A stretch of DNA of 48,674 nt, taken from Bacteroidaceae bacterium. GTDB lineage: Bacteria > Bacteroidota > Bacteroidia > Bacteroidales > Bacteroidaceae. Both the position numbers and the translations under genes were made by a program. The stretch covers positions 1-48,674 of the forward strand of contig JAFZWM010000028.1 in the NCBI GenBank assembly GCA_017617315.1, given 5' to 3'. Of the stretch, positions 31,744 to 41,102 are shown piece after piece; position 1 is the first letter of the stretch; each line of letters starts with the position of its first letter. The notes under the pieces were generated by a model, which was not told the origin of the DNA, ran no database searches, and saw only the letters and a list, made by a program, of their open reading frames with translations.

Positions 31744-33249
31744 TTAATTATTATTTTTTAACAATTCTGTAACATTTAGCTTCTCGCAACCCTGAATTGC
31801 ATCAATCATTTCGGCCTTGTGAAGTTTCGAGAAACCGTCAGGAAAACTGATGCGTTCCATGTTGATGCAATCGCCAAACGCCGCATTTCCAAGCTTTTGC
31901 AGGCTATCGGGAAGCTGAACATCGGTCAATGCCACGCACTGCGAGAATGTGCGTATGCCAATCTCGGTAACAGTAGATGGAAAGTCGATGGCATTTATCG
32001 ACGAGCAAAGACTGAAAGCATCGTCTTCGAGTCGCTGAAGATTCAGCGGAAGAGTAACCTTTCGCAGAGCCTTGCACTTCTTGAAGGTGGCAACCTTTAG
32101 GGTTGTAAGATTCTCAGGCAGACGGAGTTCGACGGCATTCTCGCATCCGCAGAAAGCACCTGCACCGATACGCGCCACATTGTCGGGCAAATCAATCTTA
32201 TGCAACGACGAGCAGCCCTCGAAAGCATGGTCTGAAATGAACGTGAGACGGCTTGAGAACTTAACATTCACAAGTCGCTGATTGTCGCGGAAGGCATTCT
32301 TTCCTATGCCGGCAACAACTACACCCAATCCTTCGAGAATCGTACTCGAAGGAATCTCGATTTCGCTGTCGCGACCGTCGAACTTCACGACTTCGACCTT
32401 CTTACGGTCTTGCAGATATCTGAAAGTCCACAATCCGCTCTTAACATATCTGCCGTCGGTTATCTGCTTAAACTGCTGTCCGAACGGAGATGCAATTATG
32501 CTGCAAAAACTCTTCTCCGGAACACGAAGAACGCATTTCTGAAGTTTGGTGCTATCCTCGCACACCGGCAGGGTGTCGCCTTCGAAATATACAGATTCAA
32601 GACACTTGCAATCATCAAAAACGCCTACGCCAATATTCTGAATGCCAGAGCCAAGCTTGATTGTCTTCAAATCTACGCAGCCGGAGAATGCGTTGTCGCC
32701 AATCTCCGTAACAGTATCGGGGATGACAATCTCCTGCAATCCTTGAATCATGCTGAAGGCGCTTTCGCCAATGCTCACAACCTCGTAGTTCATGATTACT
32801 GGCTCAACCTTTGCAACGGTAGTATCATCCGTTCCGAGATGCTTCAGAAACTCACATCTCGCCTCATCATCAGCAAGATACTCTTCTACAACCTTACTTA
32901 TATACGCAATAACTTCGAGTCCGCCTTCCGCATTCTTTGAATACAGAATACGGTTGCAGATTATCTCTTCGCCAATCATGTAGCTGTCAAGTTCCTTCGT
33001 CTGCAAAGGGCCGAAAGGATTCTGTACCACAGGAGCCTCTCCGGTACATATCTCTTCGGTGGATGCAAACGACATACGTTGCAGACGCTCAGGCTCTTTG
33101 CCGCCTTCCCTGTCATCATTCTTTGCACAGAAGAATGATATAAGAGAAGCCATGAAGCCTCCTTGCTCAAGAAAATAATCTTTACAATTATATATATAGG
33201 CAATGCCCAGAACGGCAAACGCAAAGCCCAATATCAACCAAACTACCAT
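31744..33249 (-). CDS. BspA-type leucine-rich-repeat (LRR_5) protein with N-terminal membrane anchor
   Basis: 501 residues. A single hydrophobic helix (residues 2-21, VVWLILGFAFAVLGIAYIY) is followed by a polar linker, so it is probably anchored in the inner membrane instead of cleaved. Two blocks of BspA-like repeats of about 23 residues are visible, around 150-225 (VTEIGDNAFSGCVDLKTI, IQNIGVGVFDDCKCLESV) and 320-490 (LTFISDHAFEGCSSLHKI, VARIGAGAFCGCENAVEL and more), with the I-x-x-x-AF-x-GC signature. Between them lies a non-repeat insert. BspA repeats mediate protein-protein or host-surface contact, but no surface-sorting signal is seen here. Partner unknown. Confidence 0.85.
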   Translation of the reverse strand: MVVWLILGFAFAVLGIAYIYNCKDYFLEQGGFMASLISFFCAKNDDREGGKEPERLQRMSFASTEEICTGEAPVVQNPFGPLQTKELDSYMIGEEIICNRILYSKNAEGGLEVIAYISKVVEEYLADDEARCEFLKHLGTDDTTVAKVEPVIMNYEVVSIGESAFSMIQGLQEIVIPDTVTEIGDNAFSGCVDLKTIKLGSGIQNIGVGVFDDCKCLESVYFEGDTLPVCEDSTKLQKCVLRVPEKSFCSIIASPFGQQFKQITDGRYVKSGLWTFRYLQDRKKVEVVKFDGRDSEIEIPSSTILEGLGVVVAGIGKNAFRDNQRLVNVKFSSRLTFISDHAFEGCSSLHKIDLPDNVARIGAGAFCGCENAVELRLPENLTTLKVATFKKCKALRKVTLPLNLQRLEDDAFSLCSSINAIDFPSTVTEIGIRTFSQCVALTDVQLPDSLQKLGNAAFGDCINMERISFPDGFSKLHKAEMIDAIQGCEKLNVTELLKNNN

Positions 33250-33287
33250 TTAACTAAATTAGAATTAGATATCTTAATAATCAGATG

Positions 33288-33319
33288 CAAATTTAAGTAT
33301 TATATATAAAACCACCAAA
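33288..33319 (-). promoter_or_regulatory. Promoter of the BspA-like gene
   Basis: TTTG (33316-33319), 20-bp spacer, TAAATTTG (33288-33295) on the minus strand, about 40 bp before the ATG. It is divergent from the lysS promoter. Confidence 0.8.
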
Positions 33320-33388
33320 TTTGAGTATTTTTTTTAACATTTTATCACATTTTTCGTAAAACAGAAATAGCGAATAAAAAAGATTTTG

Positions 33389-33396
33389 TACTTTTG
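33389..33396 (+). promoter_or_regulatory. -7 element of lysS-gpsA
   Basis: TACTTTTG 40 bp before the lysS ATG. No TTTG is seen at -33. Confidence 0.55.
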
Positions 33397-33436
33397 CCTT
33401 CAAATTTGTGATTTAAAAAGTCATTAAAAATCAAAT

Positions 33437-35167
33437 ATGAACATATTAGAACTGAGTGAACAGGAGATTAACCGCCGCAATTGCCTTAACGAATTGCGCG
33501 CTATGGGCATAGACCCATATCCTGCTGCAGAGTATCCGACAAACGCGTACACTACTGAGATAAAAGAGGCGTTCAAGGACGATGATGAACCAAGAGAAGT
33601 TTGTATTGCCGGCCGTATGATGAGCCGCCGAGTTATGGGCAAGGCTTCTTTCGCCGAGTTGCAAGACTCAAAAGGCAGAATTCAGGTTTACATCACACGC
33701 GACGATGTGAATACTCCTGAGCTTGAGATGTATACAGTATTCAAGAAACTTCTTGACCTTGGCGACTTTATTGGAGTAAAGGGTACAGTATTCCGCACAC
33801 AGACAGGCGAAATCAGCGTTCACGCCAAAGAATTGACAGTTCTTGCTAAGAGCCTTAAGCCGCTCCCAATCGTGAAGGAGAAGGACGGACAGGTATATGA
33901 TTCATTCGACGACCCAGAACTCCGCTACCGTCAGCGCTACGTTGACCTTATCGTAAACAACGGAGTAAAGGACACATTCCTTAAGAGAGCGACAATCCTG
34001 CGCACTATGCGTCAGGTGTTCGACGAGGCTGGATTCACCGAGGTGGAGACTCCTATATTGCAGCAGATTGCAGGTGGTGCATCTGCCCGCCCATTCATCA
34101 CACACCACAACGCCCTGAACGTTGACCTCTACCTGCGAATCGCAACAGAGCTTTATCTGAAGCGTCTTATCGTAGGCGGTTTCGAAGGCGTTTACGAGAT
34201 TGGCCGTAACTTCCGTAACGAGGGTATGGACCGCTCACACAACCCTGAGTTCACTTGCATGGAGCTTTACGTTTCGTACAAGGACTACAACTGGATGATG
34301 ACATTTACAGAGAACCTTCTCGAGAAGATATGTATCGCTGTAAACGGCACGACTGAAGTCAAGATTGGCGACAACATCGTATCATTCAAGGCTCCATACC
34401 GCCGTCTGCCTATCCTCGATGCCATAAAGGAGAAGACTGGCTACGACCTTTCTACAATGAGCGAGGACGAGATGCGCGAGATTGCAAAGAAACTTGGAGT
34501 TGAAGATACTGAAATCATGGGCAAGGGCAAGCTCATCGACGAGATTTTCGGCGAGACTTGCGAGGGTACATTCATTCAGCCTACATTCATTACCGACTAT
34601 CCTGTAGAGATGTCGCCTCTTACAAAGATGCACCGCAGCAAGCCGGGCTTGACTGAGCGTTTCGAGCTGATGGTAAACGGTAAGGAGCTTGCAAACGCAT
34701 ACTCTGAGTTGAACGACCCAATAGACCAGGAAGAGCGTTTCGTTGAGCAGATGAAGCTTGCCGACAAGGGCGACGACGAAGCTATGGTCATCGACCACGA
34801 CTTCCTCCGCGCACTTCAGTACGGTATGCCTCCAACATCAGGTATCGGTATCGGTATCGACCGTCTGGCTATCCTTATGACAGGCCAGCCAACAATTCAG
34901 GAGGTTCTGCTCTTCCCTACAATGAAACCAGAGAAGAAGGCTCCGAAGGATGCCGTAAGCAAATATGTAGAACTGGGCTTTAGCGAAGAAATCGTTCCTG
35001 TGCTTCAGAAGGCAGGCTACAACCTCGTTAAGGACCTCGCCGGCACAAAGGCTCAGGCAGTACAGCAGCAGATTGGCGAGATTATCAAGAAGTACAAGCT
35101 TGACATACAGAAGCCTTCTGTTGACGAATTGAACGCAATAATCGGCAAGATTGTTGCCGAAGACTAA
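33437..35167 (+). CDS. lysS: Lysyl-tRNA synthetase, class II
   Basis: Charges tRNA-Lys in the cytoplasm. After an N-terminal OB-fold (RVMGKASFAELQDSKGRIQVY at about residues 60-85), the class II core shows motif 2 in FRNEGMDRSHNPEFTCMELY and motif 3 in GIGIGIDRLAILM. Residue blocks typical of LysS such as GGASARPFITHHNALN are intact. At 576 aa it carries a C-terminal extension of about 70 residues after motif 3 (from KKAPKDAVSKYVEL), which is usual in Bacteroidetes LysS. gpsA follows 10 bp after the stop. Confidence 0.98.
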   Translation: MNILELSEQEINRRNCLNELRAMGIDPYPAAEYPTNAYTTEIKEAFKDDDEPREVCIAGRMMSRRVMGKASFAELQDSKGRIQVYITRDDVNTPELEMYTVFKKLLDLGDFIGVKGTVFRTQTGEISVHAKELTVLAKSLKPLPIVKEKDGQVYDSFDDPELRYRQRYVDLIVNNGVKDTFLKRATILRTMRQVFDEAGFTEVETPILQQIAGGASARPFITHHNALNVDLYLRIATELYLKRLIVGGFEGVYEIGRNFRNEGMDRSHNPEFTCMELYVSYKDYNWMMTFTENLLEKICIAVNGTTEVKIGDNIVSFKAPYRRLPILDAIKEKTGYDLSTMSEDEMREIAKKLGVEDTEIMGKGKLIDEIFGETCEGTFIQPTFITDYPVEMSPLTKMHRSKPGLTERFELMVNGKELANAYSELNDPIDQEERFVEQMKLADKGDDEAMVIDHDFLRALQYGMPPTSGIGIGIDRLAILMTGQPTIQEVLLFPTMKPEKKAPKDAVSKYVELGFSEEIVPVLQKAGYNLVKDLAGTKAQAVQQQIGEIIKKYKLDIQKPSVDELNAIIGKIVAED

Positions 35168-35177
35168 AATACAGACT

Positions 35178-36176
35178 GTGACAGATTGTGGAAGAATAGC
35201 AGTATTGGGAGGCGGAAGCTGGGCTACCGCCATCGCCAAGATTATGCTCGACAGTACGGATCACTTGAACTGGTATCTCCGCCGAGACGACCGAATCAGT
35301 GACTTCAAACGGCTCGGGCATAACCCTGCATATCTGCAAAGTGTACACTTTGACATAAACAAAATTTCATTCTCTTCGGACATCAACGAGATTGTTGAGA
35401 ACTCCGACACGCTGATATTCGTAACTCCGTCGCCTTATGTAAAGAGTCATCTGAAGAAACTGAAGACTCACATCAGGGACAAGTTCATCGTTACAGCAAT
35501 CAAGGGAATCATCCCAGACGAGAATCTGGTTGTTTCTGAATATTTCCATCAGGTCTACGGCGTTCCGGAAGAGAATCTGGCCGTGATAGCCGGACCGTCG
35601 CACGCCGAGGAAGTGGCTCTCGAACGCCTCTGCTATCTTACCGTGGGCTGCAAGGATGAGGAGAAGGCTACATGCCTTGCCAACTTCATATCAAGCCCTT
35701 ATGTCAAGACATCGGTAAACCTCGACCTCTTCGGAATTGAGTTTGCCGCCGTGCTGAAGAACGTCTACGCCATCTGCGCCGGAATCTGCAACGGCATGGG
35801 CATGGGCGACAACTTCCAGGCCGTACTTATTTCGAACGCCGTTCAGGAGATGGAGCGTTTCGTAGACACGGTGAGTCCGATGGAGAACCGCAAAATCATC
35901 AGCTCGGCATATCTCGGTGACCTTCTGGTTACGGGATATTCGAACTTCAGCCGAAACCGCGTGTTCGGAACGATGATTGGAAAGGGGTATTCGGTAAAGA
36001 CAGCCCAGATTGAAATGGAAATGATTGCCGAGGGCTATTACGGAACAAAGTGCATGAAGGAGATCAACAAGCACTATCACGTTAACATGCCGATACTCGA
36101 TGCCGTGTACAATATTCTGTACGAGCATATCTCGCCACAGATTGAAATAAAATTACTTACCGACGCCTTCAGATAA
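35178..36176 (+). CDS. gpsA: NAD(P)H-dependent glycerol-3-phosphate dehydrogenase
   Basis: Makes sn-glycerol 3-phosphate from dihydroxyacetone phosphate for phospholipids. I chose GTG 35178, 10 bp after the lysS stop, placing the Rossmann motif GGGSWATA at residues 10-17 as usual. TTG codons at 35151/35154 inside lysS would give 9 extra residues. Other features are the AGPSHAEEV loop, catalytic Lys in FAAVLKNVYAICAGI, and DLLVTGYSNFSRNR in the C-terminal domain. About 332 aa, normal length. The stop codon lies within the loop of its terminator. Confidence 0.95.
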   Translation: MTDCGRIAVLGGGSWATAIAKIMLDSTDHLNWYLRRDDRISDFKRLGHNPAYLQSVHFDINKISFSSDINEIVENSDTLIFVTPSPYVKSHLKKLKTHIRDKFIVTAIKGIIPDENLVVSEYFHQVYGVPEENLAVIAGPSHAEEVALERLCYLTVGCKDEEKATCLANFISSPYVKTSVNLDLFGIEFAAVLKNVYAICAGICNGMGMGDNFQAVLISNAVQEMERFVDTVSPMENRKIISSAYLGDLLVTGYSNFSRNRVFGTMIGKGYSVKTAQIEMEMIAEGYYGTKCMKEINKHYHVNMPILDAVYNILYEHISPQIEIKLLTDAFR

Positions 36177-36194
36177 TGGCGTCGGTATTTTTTT
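36158..36194 (+). terminator. Intrinsic terminator of lysS-gpsA
   Basis: TACCGACGCC pairs with GGCGTCGGTA (36158-36167 with 36178-36187), followed by TTTTTTT. The upstream arm is the last codons of gpsA and the TAA stop (36174-36176) is in the loop. Confidence 0.95.
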
Positions 36195-36316
36195 ATCCTG
36201 CCCGACGGAACGGATATGCGACAGGCAAATTATACTTTTATAGCAAAATGCAATCCTTTCCGACAACAATTACCAAAAAATTAACATAACACGAGCTCTT
36301 TTAAGAAGAAAAATCT

Positions 36317-36324
36317 TAAATTTG
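36317..36324 (+). promoter_or_regulatory. -7 element of pgi
   Basis: TAAATTTG about 50 bp before the pgi ATG; no clear -33 element. Confidence 0.55.
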
Positions 36325-36373
36325 CGCCACATAACAAATTCATCAGAAGTATAGATATTTTAATACTGCATAT

Positions 36374-37720
36374 ATGAAAAATATTAGTTTAAACATCAGC
36401 AAGGCAACGCCTTTCGTATCAGCAGAGAAAATCAAGGCATACGAGCCAAAGGTAAAGGCTGCCATGGAAGCACTCGAGAACGGAACATGCAAGGGTAACG
36501 ACTTCTTGGGATGGCTTCACTTACCATCATCAATAACAGCACAGCACATTGCCGACCTAAAGGCTTGCGCAAACGTGCTTCGCGAGAACTGCGAGGTTGT
36601 AGTGGTTGCAGGTATCGGCGGTAGCTATCTTGGAGCACGCGCCGTTATCGAGGCATTGGGAAACAGCTTCCAGTGGCTTGTTCAGGACAAGAAGAATCCG
36701 ACAATCGTATTTGCCGGCAACAACATCGGCGAGGATTATCTTGCTGAACTGACAGAATATCTGAAGGACAAGAAATTCGGTGTAATCAATATATCAAAGA
36801 GCGGTACAACAACCGAGACTGCCATCGCCTTCCGTCTGCTCAAGAAGCAGTGCGAAGACCAGAGAGGCAAGGATGTTGCACGCAAGGTAATCGTAGCCGT
36901 AACCGACGCAAAGAAGGGCGCAGCACGCACAACTGCCGACAAGGAAGGATACACAACATTCGTTATTCCTGACAACGTGGGCGGCCGTTTCTCTGTACTC
37001 ACTCCGGTAGGCTTGCTTCCTATCGCAGTAGCAGGCTTCGACATCGAGCAGCTTGTTGCAGGTGCAGCCGAGATGGAGAAGGCAACAGCAACAAACGTAC
37101 CGTTCGAGGAGAATCCATCGGCTCTCTATGCAGCCGTTCGTAACGCTCTTTATGCCGAGGGCAAGAAGATTGAGATTCTCGTAAACTTCCAGCCAAAGCT
37201 CCACTACATGAACGAATGGTGGAAGCAGCTATACGGCGAGAGCGAGGGCAAGGAACTGAAAGGTCTGTTCCCGGCAGCCGTTGATTTCTCAACCGACCTT
37301 CACTCTATGGGTCAGTGGATTCAGGAAGGCGAAAGAACAATCTTCGAGACAGTAATCTCTATCGAAGAACCATGCAAGAAACTCACCGTTCCTTCTGACG
37401 AGGAAAACCTTGACGGTCTGAACTTCCTTGCAGGCAAGCGCATCGACGAGGTTAACAAGATGGCAGAGCTAGGAACTCAGCTTGCACACGTTGACGGCGG
37501 CGTTCCAAACATGCGCCTTGTTGTTCCTGTGCTTAACGAGTACTACCTCGGACAGGTAATCTACTTCTTCGAGAAAGCCTGCGGCATCAGCGGCGAGGTT
37601 CTTGGCGTAAACACCTTCAACCAGCCGGGCGTAGAGGCTTACAAGAAGAACATGTTTGCCCTCCTAAACAAACCGGGATACGAAGCAGAAAGCAAGGCTA
37701 TTCAGGAAAAACTAAAATAA
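36374..37720 (+). CDS. pgi: Glucose-6-phosphate isomerase
   Basis: Interconverts glucose 6-phosphate and fructose 6-phosphate in the cytoplasm. The SIS-type sugar-phosphate loop [11 protein letters not shown] (about residues 80-90) and the second site [15 protein letters not shown] are intact. The family signature region with the catalytic Glu is visible around [18 protein letters not shown]. Length 448 matches the short bacterial form (Bacillus/Bacteroides type) and not the 550-residue E. coli form. The HAD phosphatase gene begins 3 bp after the stop. Confidence 0.97.
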   Translation: MKNISLNISKATPFVSAEKIKAYEPKVKAAMEALENGTCKGNDFLGWLHLPSSITAQHIADLKACANVLRENCEVVVVAGIGGSYLGARAVIEALGNSFQWLVQDKKNPTIVFAGNNIGEDYLAELTEYLKDKKFGVINISKSGTTTETAIAFRLLKKQCEDQRGKDVARKVIVAVTDAKKGAARTTADKEGYTTFVIPDNVGGRFSVLTPVGLLPIAVAGFDIEQLVAGAAEMEKATATNVPFEENPSALYAAVRNALYAEGKKIEILVNFQPKLHYMNEWWKQLYGESEGKELKGLFPAAVDFSTDLHSMGQWIQEGERTIFETVISIEEPCKKLTVPSDEENLDGLNFLAGKRIDEVNKMAELGTQLAHVDGGVPNMRLVVPVLNEYYLGQVIYFFEKACGISGEVLGVNTFNQPGVEAYKKNMFALLNKPGYEAESKAIQEKLK

Positions 37721-37723
37721 TAT

Positions 37724-38461
37724 ATGTTTAAGAGAGAAAAAACAGATTATATGAAAAAACACGGCTTTGAGGAGATGAACCTCAAAGCCGTACTTTTTGA
37801 TATGGACGGCGTACTGTTCGACTCGATGCCGAACCATGCCCTTGCCTGGAGCGAAGGAATGAAGAAGTACGGTCTGCCGATGACAAAGGAAGAGGCTTAC
37901 ATGCACGAAGGCAGAACGGGAGCCGGAACCATCAACATTCTGGCACAGCGCACATGGGGGCGCGATGCCACCGAGGAGGAAAAGCAGCAGATTTATGCAT
38001 GGAAGACCGAGGTCTTCAACAAGTGCCCACAGGCTGGTCCTATGCCGGGTGCTGCCGAGCTGCTGAACCAGATCAAGGCCGACGGACTGCAAATTGTTCT
38101 GGTAACAGGAAGCGGACAGAAATCGCTGCTCGACCGACTGAACACGCATTTTCCCGGCATCTTTACGTCCGACAAGATGGTTACGGCCTTCGACGTAAAG
38201 TACGGCAAGCCTAATCCAGAGCCATATCTGATGGGACTTCAGAAAGCCGGAGTAAAGCCAAACGAGGCAATTGTAGTAGAGAACGCTCCCCTTGGAGTTC
38301 AGGCTGGAGTGGCGGCAAACATCTTCACGGTTGCCGTAAACACAGGTCCGCTGCCCGACAGCGTTCTGCTGTGCGAAGGTGCGAATCTGTTGTGCCATTC
38401 AATGAACGAATTGTCCGAAAAGTGGAATAATTTGTTAAAATCGTTCAGAAGTTGCGAATAA
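37724..38461 (+). CDS. HAD superfamily phosphatase, beta-phosphoglucomutase/phosphatase-like
   Basis: Cytoplasmic phosphohydrolase or phosphomutase. HAD motif I is FDMDGVLFDS (nucleophile Asp26, acid/base Asp28 counted from ATG 37724). Motif II is VTGSG. The Lys motif is YGKPNPEPYL and the final acidic motif is VVENAPLGVQAG. A cap of about 80 helical residues follows motif I, as in beta-phosphoglucomutase and sugar phosphatases. Alternative starts exist at 37751 and 37775; the first is kept because it sits 3 bp after pgi. Operon with pgi suggests a sugar phosphate substrate, which is inference. Confidence 0.88.
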   Translation: MFKREKTDYMKKHGFEEMNLKAVLFDMDGVLFDSMPNHALAWSEGMKKYGLPMTKEEAYMHEGRTGAGTINILAQRTWGRDATEEEKQQIYAWKTEVFNKCPQAGPMPGAAELLNQIKADGLQIVLVTGSGQKSLLDRLNTHFPGIFTSDKMVTAFDVKYGKPNPEPYLMGLQKAGVKPNEAIVVENAPLGVQAGVAANIFTVAVNTGPLPDSVLLCEGANLLCHSMNELSEKWNNLLKSFRSCE

Positions 38462-38504
38462 TAGTATTAAAAAACATTAAAATTTGATTTTTCCGACAAT
38501 TTTA

Positions 38505-38536
38505 TTTGCACTTTCCAACAGATAATATTATCTTTG
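38505..38536 (+). promoter_or_regulatory. Strong promoter of a candidate small RNA
   Basis: TTTG (38505-38508), 20-bp spacer, TATCTTTG (38529-38536). It is as good as the tRNA-Gly promoter and lies 45 bp after the HAD gene. Confidence 0.8.
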
Positions 38537-38542
38537 CACTGC

Positions 38543-38656
38543 TTTTAAGGAAAGAACTAAGTGTAAATTAAAATATCATTTGGATTAATAAGGTAAAAAA
38601 GATTGGAAAAAGAGTTAAAAGAAGTTCTCAGCTGTGAAGTTGAGAACTTTTTGTTT
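38543..38656 (+). ncRNA. Candidate small RNA of about 113 nt
   Basis: Between a consensus promoter (38505-38536) and an intrinsic terminator (38622-38656) lies about 80 nt without a good ORF. The body is purine-rich (AAGGAAAGAACTAAG, GGTAAAAAAG, GGAAAAAGAG). The next gene has its own separate promoter at 38666-38696, so this unit is independent of it. Alternatives: a transcribed leader acting as attenuator for the esterase gene, or a transcript coding for a very short peptide. I recognise no RNA family. Confidence 0.5.
38622..38656 (+). terminator. Intrinsic terminator of the candidate small RNA
   Basis: AAGTTCTCA (38622-38630) pairs with TGAGAACTT (38641-38649), a perfect 9-bp stem with a 10-nt loop, followed by TTTTGTTTG. 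Confidence 0.85.
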
Positions 38657-38665
38657 GTACAAGCT

Positions 38666-38696
38666 TTTGCCATTACGCTAATAATGACTAACTTTG
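38666..38696 (+). promoter_or_regulatory. Promoter of the esterase gene
   Basis: TTTG (38666-38669), 19-bp spacer, TAACTTTG (38689-38696), about 35 bp before ATG 38732. The longer frame opening at 38603 runs through this promoter and the preceding terminator, which supports the later start. Confidence 0.85.
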
Positions 38697-38731
38697 CACT
38701 TGATTACAAGATAACGTTAATTAGTTTTAAT

Positions 38732-41044
38732 ATGAAAAAAGCATTCCTTTCTCTGGCTTTGCTTCTGTCAGCATTAGTTGCAAACGCCACCGTCCGCTTG
38801 CCAAAGATTTTTTCAGACAATATGGTGATACAGCGGAATGCAGAAATCAGAATATGGGGCTGGGCCGACCCTAAGGAAAACGTTTTCATCGCTCTGAACG
38901 GAAAGAAGGTGAAGACCATCGCAAGCGAAAGCGGCGAATGGGAAATATCGCTTCCGGCAATGAAGGCCGGCGGTCCGTACACGCTTTTGGTAAACGACAT
39001 CAAGATAAACAACATTCTCATAGGCGATGTATATCTCTGCTCGGGACAGAGCAACATGGAACTGCCGATGCGACGCACTGCCGACCTTTACAAAAAGGAC
39101 ATGGACAGCATCGTAAACACTAACGTGAGATATGTTAAGATTCCTCTGACATTCAACTTCAAAGAGCCGCAGAACGATTTCAGGGCATGCGACTGGAAGG
39201 AACTCAACCCTAAGAACTCTCCCGACATGTCGGCTCTCTGCTACTATCTGGGCTTGAACATCAACATGAGCGAGAATGTTCCGGTCGGCATAGTAAACTC
39301 GAGCGTCGGCGGCTCACCTATCGAGGCGTGGATGCACTACGATGCACTTGATAACTATCCGGCATACAGAAAAGAAGCCGACAAGTGCATTCAGAACGGC
39401 TACATTGAAAAGACTCTAAAGGAGGAAGCCGAGAAGATGCGCACTTGGAACAACATCCTGAACGAGACTGACCACGGACTGACTGAGTGGACATCGCTCT
39501 ACTTCGACGACAACAAATGGGAAACGGTGGATATGTTCAGCGACTGGGGAGCACCCGACGGCAAGATTGCCAACGGCTCGCACTGGCTGCGTCAGGAAAT
39601 TGACGTTCCAGAGAAGTGCGCAGGCAAGGAAGCCGTGCTCAGACTGGGCTGCATAGTAGATGCCGACAGTGTTTATGTAAACGGCGTGTGCATAGGCTCA
39701 ACAGGATATCAGTATCCGCCACGAATATACAAGGTTAGACCAGATTTGCTCCGCGGCGGCAAGAACATCATCGCGGTGCGCGTAATAAGCTATCAGGGTA
39801 AGCCAAGCTTTGTAAGAGAGAAGCCATACAAACTCACATTCAACAATGGCTACGAGATTACTCTGTCGCAGCACTGGCGACACAAGATAGGCTCGAGAAT
39901 GCCGGCGCGCGTAGGCCAGACATTCTTCCAATACAAGCCAATAGGTCTGTACTACGGAATGATTGCACCGCTTAACAAGTTCCGTTTCTGCGGAACAGTA
40001 TGGTTCCAAGGCGAGAGCAACACAAACCGGGCCAGCGAATATTCCGACCTCTTGCAGAAGATGGTTGCCGACTGGCGCAAGCGTCAGGGCTACTCTACCC
40101 CATTCATCATCGTTCAGCTTGCCAACTTTATGGACACGCACGACAAGCCTTTCGACAGCGAATGGGCGGCTCTTCGCAACGCACAGCGCGAGGCGAGCAC
40201 GCTTATTCCGGATGCAGCCCTTGCAACAGCCCTCGGACTCGGCGAGTGGAACGACATTCATCCTCTGAAAAAGCGCGATGTAGCCGAGCGTGTATTCCTT
40301 CAGATTGAACGACTTGTCTACAAAAAGGACAAGATGATTGCCGAAGGTCCTGTGGTTAAGGATGTTAAGGCAGGTAAGAACGGAGCAGTCGTTCTGTCGT
40401 TCACGCGCGAAGATGTACAGAAAGGCTCGCTGCGAGGCTTCGAGTTGTCTGGCGAAAGCGGCTTCTATTACAAGGCAGATGCCACATCCGACGGAAAGAC
40501 CGTAACCCTTTCGTGCCCAGATGTGAAACAGCCAAAGAGCGTGCGCTATGCGTGGGACGACAATCCTATCCTATCGCTCTACAACACCAACGGAATGCCG
40601 GCAGCATCCTTCCAGTTCGAGGTTGGCTACACCGCTCCAAAGGCAAAGGCCGAGAAAGCTGCCAAGACAGCCAAGGAAGGCAAGGCTAAAATGGTAGAAA
40701 ACAAGGCTGAAAAGAAGGAAGAAAAGCCGAAGAACATTCCGGAAGTTGCTCCGCAGAGAAAGAAAGAGGCGAAAAAGCAATCGGCCTACAAGACAAAGGT
40801 TGCCGTGATTGAGGAACGCGCAAAGATCGAAAAGGAAAAGATGAAGGACGATTCAGAGCAGTTCAGAGGCGAAATGTATCTGAAGGAGAAAGCAATAAAA
40901 GACGAGTTCAAGGCAAACAAGGAGAAGCGCGAGCAGGAAGCCAAGGAACGCAAGGAGCTCGAGAAGCTGAAGAAACAGCAGGACAAGCTCGACAAGCAGC
41001 AGAAGGAACTCGACAAAAAGAAGCAGGAACTTAACAAGAAATAA
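38732..41044 (+). CDS. Sialate O-acetylesterase-like SGNH hydrolase with long charged coiled-coil tail
   Basis: Exported carbohydrate esterase that probably removes acetyl groups from sialic acid or plant glycans. Signal peptide at residues 1-19 (VANA). Catalytic block I is CSGQSNMELPM with Ser107. The second catalytic block NDIHPLKKRDVAERV holds the His. VWFQGESNTNRASEY is the conserved central GES-N block. An inserted jelly-roll domain lies at about 240-380 (WLRQEIDVPEK, VYVNGVCIGSTGY). The fold ends near residue 634; the last 136 residues are almost only Lys, Glu, Ala and Gln with heptad-like spacing (KLKKQQDKLDKQQKELDKKK), which the family normally lacks. The product is 770 aa; relatives end near 640. 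Own promoter and terminator. Enzyme family sure, substrate open. Confidence 0.88.
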   Translation: MKKAFLSLALLLSALVANATVRLPKIFSDNMVIQRNAEIRIWGWADPKENVFIALNGKKVKTIASESGEWEISLPAMKAGGPYTLLVNDIKINNILIGDVYLCSGQSNMELPMRRTADLYKKDMDSIVNTNVRYVKIPLTFNFKEPQNDFRACDWKELNPKNSPDMSALCYYLGLNINMSENVPVGIVNSSVGGSPIEAWMHYDALDNYPAYRKEADKCIQNGYIEKTLKEEAEKMRTWNNILNETDHGLTEWTSLYFDDNKWETVDMFSDWGAPDGKIANGSHWLRQEIDVPEKCAGKEAVLRLGCIVDADSVYVNGVCIGSTGYQYPPRIYKVRPDLLRGGKNIIAVRVISYQGKPSFVREKPYKLTFNNGYEITLSQHWRHKIGSRMPARVGQTFFQYKPIGLYYGMIAPLNKFRFCGTVWFQGESNTNRASEYSDLLQKMVADWRKRQGYSTPFIIVQLANFMDTHDKPFDSEWAALRNAQREASTLIPDAALATALGLGEWNDIHPLKKRDVAERVFLQIERLVYKKDKMIAEGPVVKDVKAGKNGAVVLSFTREDVQKGSLRGFELSGESGFYYKADATSDGKTVTLSCPDVKQPKSVRYAWDDNPILSLYNTNGMPAASFQFEVGYTAPKAKAEKAAKTAKEGKAKMVENKAEKKEEKPKNIPEVAPQRKKEAKKQSAYKTKVAVIEERAKIEKEKMKDDSEQFRGEMYLKEKAIKDEFKANKEKREQEAKERKELEKLKKQQDKLDKQQKELDKKKQELNKK

Positions 41045-41102
41045 CGCTCCACGCGTTTACATTCTTAAAAAAGTATTCACAATACAAGAGATTCCACAAA
41101 AT

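Noticed and set aside
38603-38731. 43-residue N-terminal extension of the esterase
   Set aside because: It crosses a terminator and the gene's own consensus promoter, and it would bury the signal peptide.
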